Shown in pieces: positions 16,803 through 24,850 of a stretch of 64,000 bases of DNA. Positions within the stretch are counted from its first letter, which is position 1. Every line of letters starts with the position of its first letter. The translations under genes were made by a program, and so were the position numbers. Under the pieces are notes generated by a model. That model had not been told where the DNA came from and made no database searches. It saw nothing but the letters and a program-made list of their open reading frames with translations. This DNA comes from Nitrososphaerota archaeon (GTDB lineage: Archaea; Thermoproteota; Nitrososphaeria; Nitrososphaerales; CADDZS01): NCBI GenBank assembly GCA_013288145.1, contig JABDCJ010000005.1:19119-83118 (forward strand). The letters are read 5' to 3'.

Positions 16803-18946
16803 TATTAACGAAGATGGACGGCCAGGAAAATCGATCCCGTTGGGTTTTCGACACCACTTTCGGTCAGCCCATCGTAAAGGACGGTTGCGGGATTTTCGGA
16901 ATTATTCGAAAACCCGGGGCGCCAAAGATCGGAAATCAAGTTGCTCTCTCTGGACTTGCGTGCATAAAGTACCGCGGAAGCAACCTAGGAGCAGGCTACG
17001 CCTGCTTTGATTCTTCGAAGAATGAGACCCTCAAAATTAAGTCGTTCATAAACAGTGAAAACGCTTCACATCTCATCACTACTAAACTTTCAGAATATTT
17101 AGGCGATCCACTTTTTTCAAATGAAAGTCGTACTAAGGTTCAACCTGATGGCACGAAAATTCTGACTCTAGAGTTTCGTTACTCCAAGGATTTGGAATCG
17201 GGCATAGATCTTATAGTTGACGAGATCAATTCAGCTTTACTTTCGAATTCAAACGTAGATGGGCGAATCTTTTCGTATGGTAGATACGTGGAAGTATTCA
17301 AAGAGGTTGGGTTCCCGCTCGAAGTGGCTCAGATGTTCGGTCTGGATAGGAATGATCAGATTTCCGGTGACATGTGGATCGCGCATACGAGGCAACCCAC
17401 CAACTCACCAGGCTCCTCTCCAATTTGGTCGCACCCGTTTTGTACTCTAGATTGCGCGATTGTCCACAACGGGGACATTAGCTCGTTTGGCGCAAATCTG
17501 GAGCTATTGGGTTCAATGGGCTTCAAAAGTCACGTAGGTACAGATAGCGAAGTGATTTCGGGGCTTCTCAATTTTCTTGTAAGAAAAGAAGGGCTATCAG
17601 TATCAGATGCAGCTACTGTACTTACCAATCCATTCGAAGAGAACGCCAATAAGCTCCAAGAAGGAATTTTGTCCAAATACAAAGCTGCAAGGCTTGATGG
17701 TCCCTTTGCAGTTGTTGCCGGATACGTTGATGAAAACGATTCCTATCTGGTGGCGCTCATCGATAGATCGAAGTTTCGACCTATCGTTATAGGGGAGGAC
17801 AAGGATTACTTTTACGTGGCAAGTGAGGAGAATCAGATCAGAATACTATCGCCAGATGCGAAAGTCTGGACACCCCAACCGGGTTCGTTTTTCATAGCGT
17901 CGTTAAAGAACGGTTTAGTTTCGACTGGAACTACGCGGGAGTTAAGGGAACGAACAGAACAGAATTTGCGATCTGATTTTCAGCATTTTACTGACGCTAC
18001 GGGAATGTCCTTTTCTGAACTCAAAGAGAGGATCAACTCCGCGTATCAAACTGGCTCGGAAGAAGCTAGTTTTCGAAACCTGAGCGGGCAGCGTTACATC
18101 GGGATCGGAATCAAGACCCGCAAAGAATTCAGAGTGAAACTTCAGGGCTATCCAGGCAACTGCCTTGCGAACCTGAATGATGGTGCAATCTTTGAGGTCT
18201 ACGGAAGCGTCGGTGACGATCTTGGAGACACGATGCATTCTGGAAAGATAATCGTCCACGGCAGTGCTAGAGATGTTGTGGGTCAGGCGCTTCAGGGGGG
18301 CGATATTTTCGTTCGACGTTCCGTTGGGAACAGGGCGGCAATCCAGATGAGGGAGTACAAGACTCACAGACCGTTTCTCATCGTAGGGGAAACTGCAGAC
18401 GATTATCTGGGCGAGTATATGGCAGGTGGAACCGCAATTGTTCTCAACCTTTCAAATGAGCAGTTCCCCGTGGGAAGCTACGTTGGAACAGGAATGGTCG
18501 GTGGCGCGATTTATGTCAGAGGAATCGTGGAGGAAAAAAGAATTGGGCTACTCCCAAAGAAAGAAGATCTAATGAACTATCTGAATGCCGAGAAACTGGA
18601 GGGCGCGATCTCCGGTGAAGTTTTTGAGAATATTTTGAAACTGGAGTTTCCCAGCGAGAGAGTTATTTCGCAGTTACTTCCTGAAAGCATAATGAAACGT
18701 GTCAGAAGTCTCTTTTTCCGGGGAAAATATACAAAACCGATCTCAATTGAGTACCGAGCGCTTTCCGAGGAAAAGGACGAGATGATTTCGGTCAAACGAA
18801 AGATGGAAGATTTTTTCAATGACTTCAGAATACCTAATGATGTGCGCGATATTGTGATGAACTCTGAATTTACTGTGATTAGGACAATTGCCGACGAGGA
18901 AAAAGAGTCGCCTGTTCCTCCTCAAGAAGTCCCTGTCGAGGAGTAG
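16799..18946 (+). CDS. Glutamate synthase glutaminase (GATase2) + GXGXG domain protein
   Basis: 715 residues from a GTG overlapping the previous stop. The class II amidotransferase domain follows a 29-residue propeptide. Cys30 in DGCGIFGII is the N-terminal nucleophile after processing, with the glutamine-site blocks HTRQPTNSPG and VHNGDISSFGANLELLGSMGF. Residues ~420-600 form the GXGXG beta-helix (LNDGAIFEVYGSVGDDLGDT, GGTAIVLN). In bacterial GltB the order is GATase-FMN-GXGXG in one chain, and many archaea use three genes. Here GATase and GXGXG are fused and the FMN barrel is separate. The role is ammonia channelling to the partner enzyme. The tail ends in a Pro/Glu-rich stretch. Confidence 0.88.
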   Translation: MILTKMDGQENRSRWVFDTTFGQPIVKDGCGIFGIIRKPGAPKIGNQVALSGLACIKYRGSNLGAGYACFDSSKNETLKIKSFINSENASHLITTKLSEYLGDPLFSNESRTKVQPDGTKILTLEFRYSKDLESGIDLIVDEINSALLSNSNVDGRIFSYGRYVEVFKEVGFPLEVAQMFGLDRNDQISGDMWIAHTRQPTNSPGSSPIWSHPFCTLDCAIVHNGDISSFGANLELLGSMGFKSHVGTDSEVISGLLNFLVRKEGLSVSDAATVLTNPFEENANKLQEGILSKYKAARLDGPFAVVAGYVDENDSYLVALIDRSKFRPIVIGEDKDYFYVASEENQIRILSPDAKVWTPQPGSFFIASLKNGLVSTGTTRELRERTEQNLRSDFQHFTDATGMSFSELKERINSAYQTGSEEASFRNLSGQRYIGIGIKTRKEFRVKLQGYPGNCLANLNDGAIFEVYGSVGDDLGDTMHSGKIIVHGSARDVVGQALQGGDIFVRRSVGNRAAIQMREYKTHRPFLIVGETADDYLGEYMAGGTAIVLNLSNEQFPVGSYVGTGMVGGAIYVRGIVEEKRIGLLPKKEDLMNYLNAEKLEGAISGEVFENILKLEFPSERVISQLLPESIMKRVRSLFFRGKYTKPISIEYRALSEEKDEMISVKRKMEDFFNDFRIPNDVRDIVMNSEFTVIRTIADEEKESPVPPQEVPVEE

Positions 18947-19872
18947 TGAACTATTTCTTGCCGGAAAAGACCGGTGACCTTTGGTGGCTGTTTTCCAGGC
19001 AAACGATTTGCGTTACTCAAAACGAGAGCGTACTTAATGCTGCCAATTTGATGCAAAAACGAAATTTTCGGCACCTTCCTGTGATCAGAGAACCAGGTCA
19101 GAGATTAGCTGGAGTTCTTTCAGCACAGGATGTTGTAGATTCGCTTTCTCTTGCGATAGGGCCGTACACCACTATTGATGAAATTGTCAAGTCACTCGAG
19201 ATTCCTCTTCACAGAATAATGTCTCTTCACCCAATCGTCGTGGAAAAAGGTGACGGGCTCGCTGAAGTCGTGAAAAAACTCGTAGCTCACAACATCGGGG
19301 CGCTCCCGGTTGTCGATGAGATGGGGTTGATTCAAGGGATTATCACTTTAAGAGATCTGGTGGGCCTCCTAGGTACCGGATCTGAACCACTGGGCGTGAA
19401 GGTATCCGAGCTGACGACCCGTCAGTTGGCGACTATAGATTCCCGGTCCTCTATGGCAGATGCGGTCCATCTCATGTCCCAGAATAGAATTAGGCGGCTT
19501 CCCATAACGTCGAACCCACAAGTTCCTCCTGCTGGAATGATTACAAACAAGGACATTTTGAGACTGCTAGCGCGCGAATCTGCCAACAACAGAACGGGAG
19601 AAAAAGATACGACGCCAGGTTTCAAGACGAAGATCTCAGAAGTAATGACGCGTGATGTGATATCCGTAGATGCAGAGGACGACATACGAGTCGCCGCCTC
19701 AAGAATGATGATCTTCGGAATAGGAGGTCTAACAGTTCTAGATGCAGCAGGACGCATGGTAGGACTAATAACAGAGCGAGACCTTGTCAAGAAACTCGTT
19801 GAAGTTCGCTCAGTAAGCTTTCTCGTACAGTCAATGAAGTTTGAACTAGAACTGATAGAAAGCGCACCCTAG
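18946..19872 (+). CDS. Quadruple-CBS-domain protein
   Basis: 308 residues made of four CBS motifs (about residues 18-75, 85-145, 155-215 and 230-295), i.e. two Bateman modules. Each repeat shows the typical pattern of NESVLNAANLMQKRNFRHLPV followed by G(V/I)(L/I)T..D. CBS pairs bind adenine nucleotides and sense energy state. There is no catalytic domain. The GTG start overlaps the stop of the glutamate synthase gene (TAGTG), so translation is coupled and a nucleotide-responsive regulatory link to nitrogen assimilation is a reasonable inference. Confidence 0.85.
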   Translation: MNYFLPEKTGDLWWLFSRQTICVTQNESVLNAANLMQKRNFRHLPVIREPGQRLAGVLSAQDVVDSLSLAIGPYTTIDEIVKSLEIPLHRIMSLHPIVVEKGDGLAEVVKKLVAHNIGALPVVDEMGLIQGIITLRDLVGLLGTGSEPLGVKVSELTTRQLATIDSRSSMADAVHLMSQNRIRRLPITSNPQVPPAGMITNKDILRLLARESANNRTGEKDTTPGFKTKISEVMTRDVISVDAEDDIRVAASRMMIFGIGGLTVLDAAGRMVGLITERDLVKKLVEVRSVSFLVQSMKFELELIESAP

Positions 19873-19897
19873 AAAATTAACCTGTGATCAATTCTTT

Positions 19898-20197
19898 ATG
19901 TTCCGTTCAAAGGGCGAGTGTGACTTCACAAAAATGGAAAATGTGGAAGATGCGAAAAAGCTTCTAATGGAACTTGGCCTGTTATACCCTGATTCAACCG
20001 CTTTGGTACAGAATCGGGTCCGTGAGTTAAACATGAGGCAGCTTGACAGGCTGAAGATGATGCTGGGAAGAGTGGATAGAAACAAAGATGTTTTTTCCGA
20101 GAAAACGAGAGAAGGCGTCAAGCAGAACGACTTTTCGGCCTTCGCGGTGGCTGTAATTACTCTTAACACTCTTCTCGCAAATGAAAAGCATAATTAA
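19898..20197 (+). CDS. Small helical hypothetical protein
   Basis: 99 residues, or 87 from the Met at 19934. Strongly charged and helical (DAKKLLMELGLLYPDS, NMRQLDRLKMMLGRV), with a final helix FAVAVITLNTLL. I do not recognise a family. It lies 25 nt after the CBS gene and overlaps the open frame leading to the RAM gene, so it may belong to one transcript running from 14544 to 20821. Confidence 0.55.
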   Translation: MFRSKGECDFTKMENVEDAKKLLMELGLLYPDSTALVQNRVRELNMRQLDRLKMMLGRVDRNKDVFSEKTREGVKQNDFSAFAVAVITLNTLLANEKHN

Positions 20198-20258
20198 TCT
20201 TCGGACCCATTGCGTTAAGGACTTTCTTCGCTACAAGTTTGGGATATGTCCTTTAATT

Positions 20259-20489
20259 ATGCCGAGAGCTATCGTTCTAGTCAACGCTGATGTGGGAAAG
20301 GAAGCTGAAGTTTATTCTTCCATCAGAGGAATTCCAGAGGTTTCTGAAGCTTACACGAGCTACGGTACCTATGATATTATCGCGATAGTCGACGCCGAAA
20401 CTAATGAAAAGTTGAAAGGCATAATCACAAGCAGAATAAGATCCATTCCATCGATCCGCTCGACTCTAAGTATGCCGGTCGTGGATTGA
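20259..20489 (+). CDS. Stand-alone Lrp/AsnC ligand-binding (RAM) domain protein
   Basis: 76 residues from MPRAIVLVN (20259); the frame is open upstream to 20181, but the extension has no domain character. This is a bare RAM domain: strand-helix-strand with the SYGTYDIIAIVDAETNEKL core. It lacks the helix-turn-helix of Lrp regulators. RAM domains assemble into oligomers and bind amino acids at the interfaces. Without DNA binding it probably acts as a small-molecule sensor or as a partner for a full Lrp. Stop codon and next start overlap (TGATG). Confidence 0.8.
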   Translation: MPRAIVLVNADVGKEAEVYSSIRGIPEVSEAYTSYGTYDIIAIVDAETNEKLKGIITSRIRSIPSIRSTLSMPVVD

Positions 20490-20821
20490 TGTCAGAACAG
20501 ATTACGGAACTCACCGATGAAAATTTCTTTTCTTCAATCAAATCTCGCTCGTTAATGGTTACCGATTTTTGGGCATCCTGGTGTCCGCCCTGCAGAATGA
20601 TGGCACCGGTAATCAAGGAGTTGTCTCAGCAGTATGCGGGAAAAATCTCATTCGCCAAAGTGGACGTTGACAAAAGTCCGGTCGTGTCTCAACAGTTTGG
20701 CATAATGAGCATTCCAACGTTTATCATAACAGATCATGGAAAGGTTCTGGATGTCCTGGTGGGTGCGATGCCGAAAGACGATTTCGAAAAAGAGATCACT
20801 AAATATCTTGATCAAAATTAA
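20489..20821 (+). CDS. Thioredoxin with WCPPC active site
   Basis: 110 residues from the ATG that overlaps the RAM gene's stop. The complete thioredoxin fold is visible: VTDFWASWCPPCRMMAPVIKEL, FAKVDVDKSPVVSQQFGIMSIPTFIIT (cis-Pro) and the closing helix. The WCPPC active site differs from the classical WCGPC; the Pro-Pro variant occurs in thioredoxin-like reductants with altered redox potential. Cytoplasmic (no signal peptide). Convergent with the ABC permease gene downstream. Confidence 0.9.
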   Translation: MSEQITELTDENFFSSIKSRSLMVTDFWASWCPPCRMMAPVIKELSQQYAGKISFAKVDVDKSPVVSQQFGIMSIPTFIITDHGKVLDVLVGAMPKDDFEKEITKYLDQN

Positions 20822-20831
20822 GCAACAAAAC

Positions 20832-21650
20832 TCATAGCTTTGAGAGTATGCGCTCCCGGTTGAATAGTCGCACTCCAATCCTTAAGATCGTATAATCGAG
20901 AATGATCATTGCAGCGAGTACTATAAGCAGTGTGTTAACCCCGAGAAGTACAACGCCAGTTGTCTGACCGAAAAGTAAGGCAATAATTGGGATAACCAAT
21001 AATCCGCTTACCTGCTGGGCCTCTCTGGTCCCGCTGACTCGAGTGGAAACAATTACGGTCATACCTGTCGCCGCGATCGCGAACGCAGGAGCTATCCCAA
21101 AAAGAATCAAAATCCAGAGAAAATTAGGCAGTATAGCATAACCGAACATCGGATAGTCGAGATAATCAGTCACCCCCGCGTAAATTGCAAAAGAGATTAT
21201 CGTAACGAGCATCGCCGGCACGAAGGAAACGAGCGTCTTCCCAAGCAAAAGTTCCATATCACTCAAAGGAGAAGCCAGTAGTGCCTCGACAGTCTTGCGC
21301 TCTTTTTCTCCGGCGAAACTGTCAGAGGAAATTATCGATGACACTATCAGCGGGACTAGCATTGTAAAGGGGGCAAAAAATACCGCGGACATCGAATAAA
21401 CAAAGGCTTGCTTAGCTGTCATCCCCAGTGTGAGACTCGATAGCTCGAATGGAAGCGTCAGCGTCGAAGAAAGAGGGGTGTTGCCGGATCCATTTCCGGA
21501 GAGCAAGAGAACAGGAATTTGAACCGCAATTACGGGCAGCGCGACAACCATCAAGATAGGCAGGACGAATATTGGAACAAGAAGTTGCTTGCTCTGTTTT
21601 ATCTCCAACCAGTCTTTTTGGAATACAAGCATCGCATTTCTGAAATTCAA
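20832..21650 (-). CDS. ABC-2 type exporter permease
   Basis: 272 residues with about six membrane helices. It carries the ABC-2 hallmark loop GEKERKTVEALLASPLSDMELLLGK (read as charged GEKE plus TVEALL, PLS and LLGK) between helices 2 and 3, where the ATPase couples. It pairs with the upstream ATPase by a 4-nt overlap. NatB/YhaP-like exporters of this architecture move ions, lipids or peptides outwards; the cargo is not evident. Confidence 0.85.
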   Translation of the reverse strand: MNFRNAMLVFQKDWLEIKQSKQLLVPIFVLPILMVVALPVIAVQIPVLLLSGNGSGNTPLSSTLTLPFELSSLTLGMTAKQAFVYSMSAVFFAPFTMLVPLIVSSIISSDSFAGEKERKTVEALLASPLSDMELLLGKTLVSFVPAMLVTIISFAIYAGVTDYLDYPMFGYAILPNFLWILILFGIAPAFAIAATGMTVIVSTRVSGTREAQQVSGLLVIPIIALLFGQTTGVVLLGVNTLLIVLAAMIILDYTILRIGVRLFNRERILSKL

Positions 21651-22666
21651 CTTACTTTTTTCTCACCCGCGACAATGTGAAGATAGAGATCCTCGAGAGT
21701 GGGCTTTGATTGAACGACACCCGTAATTCTGGCGCCCGTTGAAACGAGAGTATTGACAGCCTTTGAAGTCAGGTTGTCAATCTCTTCATCAGAATACTTT
21801 TCTTCAAAGCAAAGTTCGATCGTCCGCCTATCTACATTCTTGCTAACTGACTTTGCGCCGACTATCAATTTCGCGAGGCGCTCTTCTGATACTTCGGTTG
21901 AGTCGATCAATGTTATCGTCACCCGACCTCCCTCCCAGCCTGTTCGTTCGCCTTTCATTTTCTCCGATACCTCGCTTTCGGAGCCGATTGCGAGAACCCT
22001 GCCATGGTTGATGAAGGCGATGCGGTCGCATAATCGTGAGGCGTCATCCAAATTGTGGGTCGACAGCAATACCGTGTGGTCTCCACTTTTTGCCGTATCC
22101 GAGATCTGAGCCCGGATAGTTTTCGCCGACTCGGCGTCGAGAGATGCCGTCGGTTCATCCAAGAGCAAGATCGAGGGACGGTGTACAAGAGCACGTGCGA
22201 TCGCGAGTTTCTGTTTCATTCCTTTTGAGAAAGCGACGGCTCGCTCGGATCGCCTGTCCTCCAGATCAAATTCTTCGAGAAGGGATGTTACTCGGTCTTG
22301 AATCCCTTGTTCTGGAACACCATATGCCCGTGCGAAAAAAATGAGATTTTGCTCTGCTGTGAGACGCTCGTAAATGTTTGGGCTCTCAGTTAAAAGTCCG
22401 ATTTCTTTGCTAATATCAACCCGGTTTTTGGAATCTCTTACACTTTTTCCATTTACGAGGACGTCCCCGTCAGATGGCGCAAGTAAGCAAGAAATTATTC
22501 TCATGGTGGTAGTTTTTCCAGCACCATTAGGACCGAGAAGCCCGAAGACTTCACCTCGGCCTACGTTTAGGGTTACACCCTCGATCGCTCTAAATGATGA
22601 GAAAGACTTGCCAAGATTCTTGAGCTCAATTGCAGGGACAAAGTCTGATCTCGATTGCAGAGGCAA
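21647..22666 (-). CDS. ABC transporter ATPase (NatA/CcmA class)
   Basis: 339 residues from a TTG. Walker A GPNGAGKTTT, Q-loop region (GLLTESPNIYERLT), signature AFSKGMKQKLAIARAL, Walker B ILLLDEPTASLD and switch His (LLSTHNLDD). A C-terminal ~90-residue extension (about 240-330) is typical of the drug/Na+ exporter subfamily. It energises the permease encoded next (overlap ATGA). The HAD hydrolase gene ends 10 nt upstream on the same strand, so the three probably form one operon. Confidence 0.92.
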   Translation of the reverse strand: MPLQSRSDFVPAIELKNLGKSFSSFRAIEGVTLNVGRGEVFGLLGPNGAGKTTTMRIISCLLAPSDGDVLVNGKSVRDSKNRVDISKEIGLLTESPNIYERLTAEQNLIFFARAYGVPEQGIQDRVTSLLEEFDLEDRRSERAVAFSKGMKQKLAIARALVHRPSILLLDEPTASLDAESAKTIRAQISDTAKSGDHTVLLSTHNLDDASRLCDRIAFINHGRVLAIGSESEVSEKMKGERTGWEGGRVTITLIDSTEVSEERLAKLIVGAKSVSKNVDRRTIELCFEEKYSDEEIDNLTSKAVNTLVSTGARITGVVQSKPTLEDLYLHIVAGEKKVS

Positions 22667-22676
22667 GAAACAAATC

Positions 22677-23480
22677 TCACCCGATTTCCTCTATCAGCTT
22701 TGGAATCTGCCGAAGGCTATCGATCTCCCGAACAACTCGATTCTGCGGTATTTTGAAATCCGCCGGAATATGTTCTCCAGGATTCATGTACTGGGCATAC
22801 TTTTGCCAGAGACCGGTGTAATGGGCAGCATGCATTCCATAGGACACCGCTCCGACCACATCTGCCTTGAATAGGTCACCAACGTGAATCGTTTCATGCG
22901 GCTGAACAGAGAGCTGCGTCATTGAGTGGTGAAAGATTTCTCTCGCCGGTTTTAGATACCCAACCTCACAGGAAATTGTGAGAGCATCAAAGTATTTTCC
23001 AATGCCGTACGAGTTCAGCATGCGACGATATGTACGGGAGGATCTTGCAGCATTTGAGATGAGGCCGATTTTCAAACCACGCTTTTTGATATCTCGAAGT
23101 ACCGGTCCGGCTTCCGGGTTGAAGTGAGGATATTTCTTGAAATAACCTGCATCGGATAGAATTCTTCCAGCTTGGGCCTCGAGTTCTCGTGTCTCGCCCG
23201 GAGGAAATTTGATTCCGAGCAGTTCGAAGATCATTCTCCCTCGATCCTCGGGCGACACGTCGCGACCGCTGTCGTAGGTCTCGTTCACTTTCACTCCGAG
23301 CTGCTCCATGGCTAGCCTTATGGAATTGAAATCAAACCGCCGGTAGCTTCTTCCTTTGGAACCCACCCGGTTCACAAAACGATGTATGTTGAGAACTCGT
23401 CTGAGCCGCCTATACTCCTCAAGTTCTTTTGAATCCCAGATCAGAGTGAGCCAGAGATCAAAAGTTACAGCTCGGATCAT
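22677..23480 (-). CDS. HAD-superfamily hydrolase
   Basis: 267 residues from MIRAVTFDLW (23480). HAD motif I is FDLWLTL (the second Asp of DxD is Trp, as in one HAD branch), motif II is GLISNA, motif III is the Lys in GYLKP and motif IV is HVGDLFKADVVGA. A helical cap (about residues 20-120) is unusually basic (RVGSKGRSYRRFDF). Probably a small-molecule phosphatase or dehalogenase-like enzyme. The loss of the acid/base Asp may mean slow or non-phosphatase activity. First gene of the putative HAD-ABC exporter operon. Confidence 0.8.
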   Translation of the reverse strand: MIRAVTFDLWLTLIWDSKELEEYRRLRRVLNIHRFVNRVGSKGRSYRRFDFNSIRLAMEQLGVKVNETYDSGRDVSPEDRGRMIFELLGIKFPPGETRELEAQAGRILSDAGYFKKYPHFNPEAGPVLRDIKKRGLKIGLISNAARSSRTYRRMLNSYGIGKYFDALTISCEVGYLKPAREIFHHSMTQLSVQPHETIHVGDLFKADVVGAVSYGMHAAHYTGLWQKYAQYMNPGEHIPADFKIPQNRVVREIDSLRQIPKLIEEIG

Positions 23481-23585
23481 CCGGTCCCCGGCCCGAAGTC
23501 CGGAGTAAGATGATATCAACTTCTCGATTAGCTAGCACTAGAAGTCAGAGTAAGAGAAGGTTCAGTCCTTCTCTCTACTGAAGTC

Positions 23586-24233
23586 TCAAATGCTAGAGTT
23601 CGAGTCGGTGCTTGTAACGGTTGAATCCGGAATATCGGGCAAGGTCGAGGCCATCTTTGTCTCAGCGACTACAGAGGCTTCTGCAAGTATCCTTTCAGCT
23701 TCCTCGCCGTTCGATTCGAAATTCATTGAAAGTCCTGGAACACCGCCAACATCGAGCATTATGCCCTGAAGGCCGGTCGAAATCTCAGACAAAGTATCAT
23801 TTGCAGATGGCATAACATTCTGGAGACTCGTCCTTACGGTTCGAACAACTTGACCAACTGGAGCTATGACGTTCGCTAGATCGCCAAAATCAGTTATGGT
23901 CTTGAGACGCATCTGGACCTGTTCGAGACACAGGCGTGAGCTCTGAACGAGCTTCATCGCCTTTCTGTGCTCGGACAGTTCATTAGCGTAAGCTTGAGCC
24001 ATAGTGGTATCGTGCTTTTGGAAAGCGATGGTTGTCTTGTTGAAGAGGACCTTTTCCTTCTCGGTCATCTTGGTAATGGTCTTGTCAATTTTCGATATCT
24101 GAGAGGTCAGCGATCGGTCAGTATCGACCAACTTTTTCCTAAGATCACCTTGAGGATTCATCGCGTCTTTGATCAATTTCGGAACGGTTTCCTTATCCCG
24201 GTTTACCTGCCATCTTTCTGTAAATTCTGTCAA
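23586..24233 (-). CDS. cdvB: CdvB-type ESCRT-III (Snf7) homologue
   Basis: 215 residues. The ESCRT-III core (about residues 15-170) has a basic N-terminal helix (PKLIKDAMNPQGDLRKKL), then long charged helices with the heptad-like segment FQKHDTTMAQAYANELSEHRK (read as two helices) and the SRLCLEQVQMRLKTITD helix. The acidic Ser/Thr-rich tail includes LPDIP (residues 198-202), like the MIM2 peptide that docks to the MIT domain of the CdvC/Vps4 ATPase. It acts in membrane constriction during cell division or vesicle release. Crenarchaeal/thaumarchaeal genomes carry several CdvB paralogues; neither CdvA nor CdvC lies nearby, so the exact paralogue is uncertain. Confidence 0.85.
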   Translation of the reverse strand: MTEFTERWQVNRDKETVPKLIKDAMNPQGDLRKKLVDTDRSLTSQISKIDKTITKMTEKEKVLFNKTTIAFQKHDTTMAQAYANELSEHRKAMKLVQSSRLCLEQVQMRLKTITDFGDLANVIAPVGQVVRTVRTSLQNVMPSANDTLSEISTGLQGIMLDVGGVPGLSMNFESNGEEAERILAEASVVAETKMASTLPDIPDSTVTSTDSNSSI

Positions 24234-24478
24234 AAATTTGTCCCTCTATTTTTCCCCAAACAACAAAGAATCAGTAATTCGCTGGGAATCCGTTTCGCGG
24301 AAATGGTTATACTTCGGCAGGTTAAGGCAGTTAGATCTTTACGTTAATTCTAGCTGACAACCTATCAAACCGATCTATTCCTGCACAATCAAGCCAGAAC
24401 TTTTGATCGATTCACTGCATTGAGATCTATCATTGCAAAGTTAGAACTTGTCTCATCTCGAACAACAATGTGAGTAGA

Positions 24479-24487
24479 TTATAAAAG
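24479..24487 (+). promoter_or_regulatory. TATA box for the winged-helix gene
   Basis: TTATAAAAG centred ~36 nt before the ATG at 24519; transcription is expected near 24509. A GGTGAG at 24502-24507 may overlap the transcript start. CdvB is transcribed in the opposite direction from the same 285-nt interval. Confidence 0.5.
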
Positions 24488-24518
24488 ACGGTTGTTAAAC
24501 TGGTGAGGCGAAGGCGCC

Positions 24519-24845
24519 ATGATAAATGATGATGCAGAGGAAACAAGGGTGCCAACCTCGAAGAAGAATTTGGGAATAGGCCGGACAAAGCGATCGGGTT
24601 TTGAAATAATGAGAGACATCATCCTGATTGCAAAAAACCCGATAGGTTACTCTACGGCTTGGCGTCTAAGCAATCAGGAGTACCCGCGATGGCTGGGATT
24701 CTTGAATCAATTGTTCGAGCTGGGCCTCTTGGAAAAAGTTGAATATGACGGAAAGAACAATGGTCTCCACGCTACTCTAAAAGGACTCGAATTCGTGGAC
24801 GCGCTAAATCGCGCACTTAGCTATCTCGGACCGAGTGAAGTCTAG
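24519..24845 (+). CDS. Winged helix-turn-helix protein (archaeal HTH_45-like)
   Basis: 108 residues. After a 25-residue polar leader comes a compact winged helix: RSGFEIMRDIILIAKN (helix 1), STAWRLSNQEYPRWLGFLNQLFELGLLEKV (helices 2-3) and a beta wing (EYDGKNNGLHATLKGLEFVDAL). This matches the small archaeal DNA-binding proteins with an ArnR1-like/HTH_45 domain. Probable transcription regulator; targets unknown. Convergent with the MFS transporter gene that ends 6 nt downstream. Confidence 0.75.
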   Translation: MINDDAEETRVPTSKKNLGIGRTKRSGFEIMRDIILIAKNPIGYSTAWRLSNQEYPRWLGFLNQLFELGLLEKVEYDGKNNGLHATLKGLEFVDALNRALSYLGPSEV

Positions 24846-24850
24846 CAAAA

